A DNA stretch of 32,969 nt, from NCBI RefSeq assembly GCF_017104645.1, contig NZ_JAAGPF010000055.1, positions 1 to 32,969 of the forward strand. The letters run 5' to 3'. Source of the stretch: Burkholderia sp. Ac-20379 (GTDB taxonomy: Bacteria > Pseudomonadota > Gammaproteobacteria > Burkholderiales > Burkholderiaceae). Numbering within the stretch: position 1 is the stretch's first letter; every line of letters begins with the position of its first letter. Positions 7,544 through 13,902 of this stretch are shown piece by piece. A program made the position numbers and the translations under genes. The notes beneath the pieces are model-generated. The model worked only from the letters and a program-made list of their open reading frames with translations, did not search any database and was not told the DNA's origin.

Positions 7544-8274
7544 TGCGAACCGACGCGCTTTATCTCAAGGACGCCTATCAAGGCGAATGCACTGCAAAAG
7601 TGGCCCAGATTCTGGCGGACGGGCTGCTGCTCGATCGAACCGTGTTTTATCCGCAGGGCGGTGGCCAGGCAGGGGACAGTGGCTTGTTGACGCTGGCTGA
7701 TGGCACGAAACTGCGGATTGCCGATACGCGCCAGGCCAAGGGCATGACCGACGACATGAGTGCCATTCTGCATATCGTGGCTGAAGGCCAGGCCGCCATC
7801 GTGCAGACAATCAAGCCTGGCGACGAAGTTCTCGCGCAGATCGATTGGGTGCGTCGATATCGACACATGCGACTGCATTCCGCCGCGCATCTGCTTTGCT
7901 CCGTTCTGCCGTATCCGGTCGACGGCTGCAGTATCACGGCAGACTACGCACGTCTCGACTTTGTAACCAGCGAACCGCTTTCGCGCGAGGGCATCGACGC
8001 TGCCTTGGCGAGGTTGGTCGAAGCAGCGCAGCCGATTTCGATAGAAACGATGAGCGATGACGTGCTGCAAGCTCGGCCGGAGTTGGTACGTACGATGAGC
8101 GTTCATCCCCCGATGGGGCTCGGGCAGGTGCGGCTCGTGAGTATCAAGGACACCGACCTGCAGCCTTGCGGGGGCACCCATGTGGCGAATACCTGCGAGG
8201 TAGGCGCGGTGCGGATTTCGAAAATGGAGAAGAAATCAGCCCGAACTCGCAGGGTGGTGTTGACACTGGAGTGA
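7540..8274 (+). CDS. AlaX-type alanyl-tRNA editing protein
   Basis: A 244-residue free-standing homologue of the AlaRS editing domain. The zinc-binding signature is complete: His113-x3-His117 (RLHSAAHLL) and Cys210-x3-His214 (CGGTH). The N-terminal Gly-rich motif FYPQGGGQAGDSG (36-48) places it with the medium-length AlaX-M class. Known AlaX proteins hydrolyse Ser-tRNA(Ala), and some Gly-tRNA(Ala), in trans. The start ATG overlaps the stop of the acetyltransferase gene (ATGA), so it is translationally coupled to the amino-acid enzymes. That coupling suggests protection against mischarging by serine, an intermediate or the product of this pathway; alternatively it could be recruited as a hydrolase of another ester. 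It is the last gene of the operon. No clear terminator was seen between its stop and the tRNA gene. Confidence 0.9.
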   Translation: MMRTDALYLKDAYQGECTAKVAQILADGLLLDRTVFYPQGGGQAGDSGLLTLADGTKLRIADTRQAKGMTDDMSAILHIVAEGQAAIVQTIKPGDEVLAQIDWVRRYRHMRLHSAAHLLCSVLPYPVDGCSITADYARLDFVTSEPLSREGIDAALARLVEAAQPISIETMSDDVLQARPELVRTMSVHPPMGLGQVRLVSIKDTDLQPCGGTHVANTCEVGAVRISKMEKKSARTRRVVLTLE

Positions 8275-8351
8275 GCTACCCACGCAAAGCGCGCCGTCCG
8301 TGATGACGAGTGGTCTATCCACCGACATCAATTCGGATTCGGGGTTTGGAG

Positions 8352-8426
8352 TGGAGCGGGCGATGGGAATCGAACCCACGTCATCAGCTTGGGAAGCTGA
8401 GGTAATGGCCATTATACGACGCCCGC
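8352..8426 (-). tRNA. tRNA-Gly (anticodon CCC)
   Basis: The minus strand folds as a 75-nt tRNA: acceptor stem GCGGGCG/CGCCCGC, anticodon arm TCAGC-TTCCCAA-GCTGA with anticodon CCC, T-arm GTGGG-TTCGATT-CCCAT, discriminator T and encoded CCA (TGGA on the plus strand at 8352-8355). It should read GGG codons. The 5' 40 nt lie inside a 45-bp direct repeat whose second copy is at 14191-14235, so this gene is the attachment site of accessory block B. Upstream, a -10-like TAGAAT (8437-8442 on the plus strand as ATTCTA) is present, but no good -35 is found at the expected spacing. Confidence 0.96.
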
Positions 8427-8431
8427 AGAAC
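8387..8431. repeat. Left copy of 45-bp attachment-site direct repeat (attL-like)
   Basis: Identical over 45 bp to 14191-14235. It covers tRNA-Gly positions 1-40, including the anticodon loop, plus 5 bp of 5' flank. The similarity continues imperfectly for about 15 bp outside the repeat (GATTCTACAGGG versus GATTTTACAAGG), including the -10 box at the same offset. Confidence 0.92.
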
Positions 8432-8753
8432 CCACGATTCTACAGGGATTTTTGGGGTTTGGGGAGTGGCTTGGTTTGGGTGCTGGCGTCGAAACTGACA
8501 TGGCTCGATGTTGGAGCGGTGGCATCGCGGGCGTAGGCGTCAGGGGGCAGTTCCGGTTAATCGCTGTCCACTGCACTGCGACATTTGATTGGTCGGTCAT
8601 CGGGCGACATAGGCCGATCCACCAGGTGGCTGCCTACGTCATCCAATGGCCATTCTCCAGTCATGGGCTAATCTCGGTTCCGACAGAAGGACCTTGTTAT
8701 GCCGCCCCGGCATTTCGTCGGCGTCCGTTTAAAGCTCGCTTGGCATTCCAGAA
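8432..8753. other. Gene-free left end of element B, now the tRNA-Gly upstream region
   Basis: No gene supported. It contains the -10-like box of tRNA-Gly (8437-8442), a G-rich tract (8452-8480), a motif GGTGCTGGCGTCGAAACTGA at 8479-8498 that recurs near the other end of the element, and a small perfect palindrome ATGCCG-CCC-CGGCAT (about 8699-8713). The short open frames here are shadows. Confidence 0.55.
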
Positions 8754-10007
8754 TCAACACGCTCTTTCTATAATTTGAGAGGCGCGTCGCACGGTTCCTT
8801 TCCCTGCCTCTTTGGAGGCGTATGACGCTTTGTCCGCAGCTTCAAACGCAGACTCAATTTTATCAGACGTGCCACACTCCGCCACTCCCACACTAACGGA
8901 TACAGTGAATTCCGAGGTGTGACCGGTGCGCGATACCCATTTCACAGGATTGGCCGCCAGCGCGGCGCAAACCCGACGCATGGCTCCTGCCGCTTCTTCC
9001 TCAGTGTAGTTAGAGCACAAAATACCGAATTCATCGCCACTAATACGATAGACCCAATCCCGTTCACGAACGGTGCCGCGGATGATCGCGCTTATGTGTT
9101 GTAATGCAGCGTCCCCTGCGGAATGACCGTAGTTGTCGTTCACGGATTTTAAATTGTCCACGTCGAGCCGTATGCATGCACTCGGATAGGTAATTACGAT
9201 GCCTCCGGTTTCGACGTTTTTTATGTCCTCCTTGTACGCACCTTGGTTAAGAAGCGATGTGAGGTTGTCGAAGCGATGACCGTGACCGGGGATCGGGCGC
9301 GACATGAGTTGACGCACCGGGCTTGGGCGGCAAAGACAGGGTAACACTTGGCAATGAGGGCAGCGCCCAGGATAAGCGGCCCATATTACATCCTCCACTA
9401 GCAGTGCCTTGCCTTCTGTGGGAAAGGATGTGAGCAATGCGAACCACCATGCAAGCAAGTCCGAGATTTCATTGTAGAAATTTTCAGGATATAGATGATG
9501 GAAACGCATCGCCTCGCTAACTTCAGCGAGTTCTTCTATCAAGCGAATAAAGATGCGGCGACAGATTTCTTCCGATTGTGTCTTTGGATTGAATTCTGCA
9601 ATCCAAGATTGAGAATAAATTCGCTCAAACATCAATTGGAAGTCGTTCAATTTTCGCCCCGCCGATTTTGATGCTAGGTAGTAGGCATCGTCGAGGTCGC
9701 GTTCCTGCGCGGTTGGCTTTTCACCGGACCAGCAACCGCAAGGATTGTGAAGGCAATAGGGGCAAGAGTTTGGGAATTTTTTAAGAACGATTTTCTCTAA
9801 GTCGCCCGCCGGGTCGACTTTTCGAACCAGAGCCAAAGTCCACGCAAATATCTTCGGTAGAAATTTGCGTGCTTCCGAAAAATCATTTCTCTTGAAAAAA
9901 TGCTTGGCAAATACACCACAAACTTCGGTTAGGTGAGCATGAATTTCGTAAGGACTTTTCGCATAATTTTGTGAGCCTCCGTATATGGCGTCTACATAAT
10001 CGACCAT
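8754..10007 (-). CDS. MazG-like domain and GGDEF domain protein with paired zinc knuckles
   Basis: A 417-residue soluble protein. Residues ~120-195 resemble an all-alpha MazG-type nucleotide pyrophosphohydrolase with EELAE (158-162) and Glu180-x2-Asp183. This domain is bracketed by two cysteine clusters of identical spacing, C-P-x-C-x4-C-x-C, at 82-92 and 216-226, likely zinc-binding. The C-terminal half (about 245-417) is a GGDEF diguanylate-cyclase-type domain: RLDVDNLKSVNDNYGHSAGD, active-site motif SGDEF (323-327) and an RxxD inhibitory-site motif (RERD) five residues before it. The metal-binding Asp and the signature loop are intact, so cyclic-dinucleotide synthesis is plausible; the first Gly of GGDEF is Ser. 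The fusion is not one I recognise. Low GC marks it as acquired. Possible roles are a nucleotide-sensing signalling or defence protein, which is inference. Confidence 0.85.
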   Translation of the reverse strand: MVDYVDAIYGGSQNYAKSPYEIHAHLTEVCGVFAKHFFKRNDFSEARKFLPKIFAWTLALVRKVDPAGDLEKIVLKKFPNSCPYCLHNPCGCWSGEKPTAQERDLDDAYYLASKSAGRKLNDFQLMFERIYSQSWIAEFNPKTQSEEICRRIFIRLIEELAEVSEAMRFHHLYPENFYNEISDLLAWWFALLTSFPTEGKALLVEDVIWAAYPGRCPHCQVLPCLCRPSPVRQLMSRPIPGHGHRFDNLTSLLNQGAYKEDIKNVETGGIVITYPSACIRLDVDNLKSVNDNYGHSAGDAALQHISAIIRGTVRERDWVYRISGDEFGILCSNYTEEEAAGAMRRVCAALAANPVKWVSRTGHTSEFTVSVSVGVAECGTSDKIESAFEAADKASYASKEAGKGTVRRASQIIERAC

Positions 10008-10425
10008 TCATTCAGAGTTTGATTTTTTTTGAAATTCATTATTGATTCCGTGGTTGTCGAATCTATTTTTTTCTTACAGGCTTCGTGGCGTCATGGGCTG
10101 TGTGAAGTATAAAGGGAAGTGCTTTGACCGTCTGTATGCGACCGCCAAATGATCGCTAACGCAATCGCGAACTACTGAACGCTTCGGTCGAAAGTCGGCC
10201 CGAAATGCCGGCCGCTGAGTGGCCGCTCTATTCCCTGACGCGATACTAGGCGGGAATCGGCACACTGGCCGCAACGGGCCGTGAGCAGCCGACGGAAGGA
10301 CCATTCGACTGCATCAGATCATGCAAAATGCATACGCAGATGCGTGGCCATCAAGCTCTACCCCGTAGCTAAGAAGCAAGTACATGCTTCCACCATTGAT
10401 CGCTCGACAGTGCCCGACAGATACG
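10008..10425. other. Intergenic region between the ParA-like and GGDEF genes
   Basis: No gene supported. The first ~70 bases are AT-rich and probably hold the GGDEF gene promoter. The stretch from about 10120 to 10310 (CGGTCGAAAGTCGGCCCGAA and neighbours) resembles, from memory, a dispersed intergenic sequence common in Burkholderia and Ralstonia genomes. A 76-codon minus-strand frame across it (10074-10304) is Arg/Pro-rich and probably not coding. Confidence 0.45.
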
Positions 10426-11496
10426 TTAGAGCATAGCAACCAAGCTGTTGACTGCGCGCAGACATTCAGCCACGCGGTCCGAGTTGACTTGGATCGACTG
10501 TCCATGGACTGGATAATGACCTCCTGGCAATTGCGTTAGCGGTCGCCCGAGATGCGCCGACACGACTCCAGCCGTGTTGAAGTCGCGCAGGGCTACCGAA
10601 TACAGGCTTCGGAACTGGGCAACGTTAGTCGCAATAGCAGTGCGCTGGGTGAAATAGCTAGGGTTCGATTGATAGGCGTGGAACAAAGTATCCGCAGTCG
10701 CGTCCGAGAGTGCGCTAAAGGCCCCAGCGGCCCCTCCGTACTGAGTAAGCCGATTCCCGACGATGACGTGGATCTGCGGAATCACCATTCCAAGCGAATG
10801 AGCCTTTGCGGCGTAGGTCCATGATCCATAGATTGGATGAGGTGGCACTTGCCCATGCAGCAGAATAAAAAGGGCGTTGGTGGCAACTCGAGAGGAATCG
10901 TCCGCGTTTACAGGAACTATCAGCTTATCGCCAGCAGAAATAGCCAATTCGGTGTAGATGGAGAAGCTTGGGTTTGTGTCGATAAATACGACCAAATCGC
11001 GATCACCAAGTCTCCCAGCAAATGAAGCGATGAGTTCGCGAAAAATCAGATGTACCCATTTCCATGGCTGCACGGTAGGCGTAAGCGGCGGTGCGTTGGC
11101 CGCTCCGCTCACGGCCGGAGACATCGGTTCAAGATTTCCGTCGCCGCATAACAGCGCTAGGTTCGGCGGCATTGCGGAGTTGACTGAGTCAACCTGTACC
11201 AAGAATTGATAGGGGTCGGGTAGAGCGGCTCCTGCACCACCGGCAACGACAGTGCTCATGTACCCGACGACTGTGCGCGGCACAGCTTGAGTGCAAAGTG
11301 AAAGAACATGAAGTTCGCCAGTCGTGCCGCCGCCGAGAAGCATCATGCTAGAGTTCGCTTGCGGACATAGGTCAATCACGAGCACCTGCTTGTCGGGGTG
11401 AGCCTCAGCGTATCGCGACGCAATGTGAAAAGTAATTGTGCTTTTGCCTACGCCACCCTTATTGTTCCAGATGACGTATCGATCAATCGTTGCCAT
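10426..11496 (-). CDS. ParA/MinD-family ATPase (orphan)
   Basis: A 356-residue P-loop ATPase. The deviant Walker A KGGVGKST lies at 13-20 with the signature Lys13, followed by the switch-I-like VLVIDLCPQANSS and a Walker-B-type VFIDTNPS. ParA proteins form ATP-dependent dimers on DNA or membranes to partition plasmids, chromosomes or protein complexes. The length and the ~80-residue insertion after the first motif are larger than in small plasmid ParA proteins. No ParB-like gene follows or precedes it, so it may partition an element, position a complex, or act as a regulatory ATPase in the cargo system. The ATG is followed by a normal N-terminus. It lies 418 bp from the GGDEF gene on the same strand. 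The ATPase assignment is firm; the role is unknown. Confidence 0.88.
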   Translation of the reverse strand: MATIDRYVIWNNKGGVGKSTITFHIASRYAEAHPDKQVLVIDLCPQANSSMMLLGGGTTGELHVLSLCTQAVPRTVVGYMSTVVAGGAGAALPDPYQFLVQVDSVNSAMPPNLALLCGDGNLEPMSPAVSGAANAPPLTPTVQPWKWVHLIFRELIASFAGRLGDRDLVVFIDTNPSFSIYTELAISAGDKLIVPVNADDSSRVATNALFILLHGQVPPHPIYGSWTYAAKAHSLGMVIPQIHVIVGNRLTQYGGAAGAFSALSDATADTLFHAYQSNPSYFTQRTAIATNVAQFRSLYSVALRDFNTAGVVSAHLGRPLTQLPGGHYPVHGQSIQVNSDRVAECLRAVNSLVAML

Positions 11497-12050
11497 AGTC
11501 TCTTCCGGTCGTTAGCACGCTCACTGATTATATCGGTCGACTCGCGCCGTTCAACCGGTTTCGTCATTGCCCTCTGTTGAAGGAATCGACGGGACCACGG
11601 ATAGTCGTCGCATGGACGACATCAAACACCCCAACGATTTCCTAAGCATCAGACAATCGAACCGAATCCGTTCGATAAGGACGAGGGCATCATCCCGCTC
11701 AAGCCCATCGACGACTAAACGTAGTACTTATCAAGTCGCCGCGATATTCGATGATTTGTAGATTAGTGTTTTTCTGTGTTGATAAAGCGGTGACTTATCT
11801 GCTCGAAGGATCGGGACAACCGCGAGTTGGCCCTACGGCAGAATCTTAGAAAGCTGATGGTCTGGATCGGAAATTCTCGGTAGATCAAGGGGATAGATGA
11901 GGCGCGAGTGAGGGTGGCGTGAAAACTGTCACTGTTGCTCGACGGATTTCATGCTGGTAGCCGTCGTGCCGGTCGTGATTGCTCATCGCCGTTGCCCCTG
12001 AGGGTGATCTGCCGGACCCTGGGCGCACTTTCAACGAACGGAGCGCGATC
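11497..12050. other. Divergent intergenic region between parA-like and small-protein genes
   Basis: No complete gene supported. It holds the upstream regions of two divergent genes, an AT-rich stretch (11745-11805) and a possible frameshifted small coding remnant (11612-11718). The 14-mer TGGCGTGAAAACTG at 11915-11928 recurs at 14076-14089 and, in variant form, near 8481-8497. GGACCCTGGGC-type sequence precedes the small gene, without a strong ribosome-binding site. Confidence 0.5.
11612..11718 (+). pseudogene. Possible frameshifted small coding remnant
   Basis: Frame 2 reads MDDIKHPNDFLSIRQ from the ATG at 11612. About 50 bases on, frame 1 reads IEPNPFDKDEGIIPLKPIDD before a TAA at 11716-11718. 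Each half looks protein-like (acidic, hydrophilic), while the continuation of the starting frame becomes Ser/Arg-rich nonsense. A single frameshift would join them into a protein of about 35 residues. Weak evidence. Confidence 0.2.
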
Positions 12051-12371
12051 ATGGTCGATCAGAAGCAAGGTGCAACGATCAAGGACGATAAAGCTGGCAA
12101 GCAGGTTGCCGCTGAACAAAAACAGGACTCTACCTCGACCTCGACCTCGACGGGGGACGATACTGCGTCGAAGGCGGGGCAGGCGACGGTGGCCGCTCCG
12201 ACGAAGATGGAGCTAGCAACCGAAATCTACAAGCGGATGCGGCCCGTCAAGGACGTGACGCGGAAAGACGTCATCGACAAGTTCATCGTTGAAGTGAAGC
12301 TGACAAAGGCCGGCGCAAGTACCTACTACCAACTGATTAAAGACAAGCACGAGCCGCAGAGCAAGAAGTGA
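12051..12371 (+). CDS. Small lysine-rich protein with conserved-looking C-terminal domain
   Basis: A 106-residue soluble, charged protein. The N-terminal ~45 residues are low-complexity (Lys/Asp/Gln and a Ser-Thr repeat encoded by four TCGACC-like units near 12132-12150). The C-terminal ~55 residues (KMELATEIYKRM through AGASTYYQLIKDK) look like a compact helical domain, possibly a helix-turn-helix-like fold seen in small accessory-region proteins. I cannot assign a function. The ATG at 12051 is preferred over an upstream one at 11979 because the domain-free extension looks noncoding. An intrinsic terminator follows 24 bp after the stop, supporting a real, monocistronic gene. Confidence 0.7.
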   Translation: MVDQKQGATIKDDKAGKQVAAEQKQDSTSTSTSTGDDTASKAGQATVAAPTKMELATEIYKRMRPVKDVTRKDVIDKFIVEVKLTKAGASTYYQLIKDKHEPQSKK

Positions 12372-12395
12372 TGTTCTTCCCCGGCAGGCAAAAAG

Positions 12396-12436
12396 AAGCG
12401 GGCTCCCTTCACGCCTTGGGAGCCCGCTTTTTTTGG
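12396..12436 (+). terminator. Intrinsic terminator after the small-protein gene
   Basis: Stem AAGCGGGCTCCC/GGGAGCCCGCTT (12396-12407 with 12418-12429) and T7 run. Confidence 0.9.
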
Positions 12437-12815
12437 TTGTTGATCAGTCGAAATTGAAACTCAGCTGACCGGGTGCCGACCGCCAGTGCGAGCACACATG
12501 TTCCAGATTGCCGAAGCGAACCCGCGTGTAGTTACGCACGAAGACGGTCTTTGCCTGCCCGCGAACGAGGTTGGGCATAAACCCTCCGTGTAAGGAGGTT
12601 GAAAGCGATTCTTGCCCCCAGCTCCCTTGTCGCGTAGACTAGAAGGGTTATCTGCCAGATAACTGTGGGTGACAGAGGCACGCCTTAACGCGCTGTCTTT
12701 TGCTCGCCGGCGCCCCCAACGTTTCGATCTCCCGCCAGAGATCAAGGTGTTGGGGGCGTTGTTTTTTCGGCCCGGCTACTGCGAGCTATGTAACCGGGGC
12801 CGATTCATCTTCTTT
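12437..12815. other. Structured region, possible small-RNA or immunity locus
   Basis: No firmly supported gene. A 94-codon minus-strand frame (12461-12745) ends NMCARTGGRHPVS and resembles, from memory only, small Ash/Icd-like frames that overlap P4-type immunity regions; its start is unclear. The region contains hairpin CCTCC/GGAGG (around 12582-12597), a perfect inverted repeat GTTATCT-GCC-AGATAAC (12647-12663) and a plus-strand terminator at 12711-12767. The density of structure without clear coding favours an RNA gene or control region, but the transcript cannot be defined here. Confidence 0.4.
12711..12767 (+). terminator. Two-tier hairpin with T run, plus strand
   Basis: Outer stem CGCCCCCAAC/GTTGGGGGCG (12711-12720 with 12749-12758) enclosing an inner stem GATCTC/GAGATC (12726-12731 with 12738-12743), then TTGTTTTTT. 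It has terminator form, but no plus-strand protein gene lies upstream of it within 330 bp, so it probably ends a noncoding transcript. Confidence 0.75.
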
Positions 12816-13541
12816 TCATTCTTTCCCTTCGGGCGTGAAGCCCTTCCACCGCTTGATATACGCTGCGAGCATCGTTTGCAGCATCACCCAGTCGTCTGCG
12901 TCGAGGCCTTTGGGGACGATAATCTTTGCACCTTGCTGCTTCCCGGGAAGAGGGATTTCAAATCGTTCGACGTCTGGATCGTCGACTTCCTGAGGCAACT
13001 TTCCGCCGGTGTCACTCGGTCGTTGTTCTTCTTCAATGGCTTTAGGTGATTTTCTGCTGCCGCCGTTGCTTTTGGGGGCTGGGGGAGCTTTGACGTGCGG
13101 CGACACCTGGATTCCACACTCTTTTGCGGCCGGAATGAAGAACGCGATGGTCTTCGTCAGCGTACTTCCGCTAATCCCGAGTTCACGAAACTTGTCGGTC
13201 ATTTGACCGCCGCTTGCGTGGCTCAGGTCGAATTCAGCGTCGTTGAAGAGGAAGGCGTATGACTCACGCAGGATGGGGCCGAGCGTAGATTTCCTGGCAT
13301 CGTCATCGGCGAGGACAAACGGCTTGAAGTGATCTTTGGGTTTGCCGATGTCATCGATAAAGCCAAGAAAACGGAGTGCAGCGATAGTTCCCGATTGCTG
13401 TGATCCGGAGGCTTTCGGCATCACCGTCTTGTCGATGCGTGCCGGGACCGTGCCTGCGTCTCGAAGCTTATTCAAGAACCCGACGAATGACCCGTAGGAG
13501 ATGACGGGCGGTGTTGCGAGCTTCTCTTTGCTGCTAGCCAT
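12816..13541 (-). CDS. DUF5343 family protein
   Basis: A 241-residue soluble protein. The N-terminal ~150 residues (PPVISYGSFVGFLNKL, GSQQSGTIAALRFLGFIDD, ILRESYAFLF) match my memory of DUF5343, a family found in accessory and defence-rich regions, with winged-helix-like features and no established biochemical role. Residues ~155-205 are a Pro/Lys/Ser-rich linker, and the C-terminal ~40 residues form a short domain (DADDWVMLQTMLAAYIKRW). The frame extends to 13604, but the ATG at 13541 (MASSKEK) better fits the start of the conserved part; no strong ribosome-binding site is seen for either. Its upstream region holds the repeat array described separately, so the gene may be controlled by whatever binds there. 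Confidence 0.75.
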   Translation of the reverse strand: MASSKEKLATPPVISYGSFVGFLNKLRDAGTVPARIDKTVMPKASGSQQSGTIAALRFLGFIDDIGKPKDHFKPFVLADDDARKSTLGPILRESYAFLFNDAEFDLSHASGGQMTDKFRELGISGSTLTKTIAFFIPAAKECGIQVSPHVKAPPAPKSNGGSRKSPKAIEEEQRPSDTGGKLPQEVDDPDVERFEIPLPGKQQGAKIIVPKGLDADDWVMLQTMLAAYIKRWKGFTPEGKE

Positions 13542-13770
13542 GTGATCTACCAGACGGGAGTGATCGATAGCAGCAAATCTACCATTGGCTTTGGGCGTTT
13601 GCAAACAAATTTCGGGGCGGCGTGCCGTCTATTGTCTAGCGCTTAAGCGATTAGATCATGGTTGATCAGAGGTTTCATAGGAAATTTTCTTGTTTTCATT
13701 GTGTGTAATTCATTGATTTATAAGGTAAAAATTATTTTTCAAGAATCTAGAGGGACTTGTCTATGATCTT

Positions 13771-13820
13771 TTTTGTCGTGAAGAGACGTGAGACCTCGTG
13801 AGACCTCGTGAAGTGTGGTG
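13771..13820 (+). repeat. Five direct repeats with exact 10-bp spacing (GTGA core)
   Basis: Decamers TTTTGTCGTG, AAGAGACGTG, AGACCTCGTG, AGACCTCGTG and AAGTGTGGTG put a GTGA core at 13778, 13788, 13798, 13808 and 13818. Spacing of one helical turn places all copies on one face of the DNA, as in iterons or cooperative operator arrays. Confidence 0.85.
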
Positions 13821-13832
13821 AAGTGCAACAGG

Positions 13833-13902
13833 GCATCCCAACGCACACCGACGAGCTTCGGGGGAGCCAAGGTGTGCGTGGGCTTCTGAATGAGTGGGAT
13901 GC
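13833..13902. repeat. Nested inverted repeat (8 + 9 bp arms)
   Basis: Left arm GCATCCCA-ACGCACACC (13833-13849) pairs with GGTGTGCGT (13871-13879) and, after a 15-base bulge, TGGGATGC (13895-13902). The 21-base loop is G-rich. Both arms are perfect. It could form a cruciform or a long bulged RNA hairpin. Confidence 0.85.

Noticed and set aside
8300-8536. Plus-strand 78-codon frame over the tRNA-Gly region
   Set aside because: It is antisense to the tRNA gene and reads the complement of its sequence; the similar frame at 14209-14436 arises from the duplicated tRNA half. Neither is a gene.
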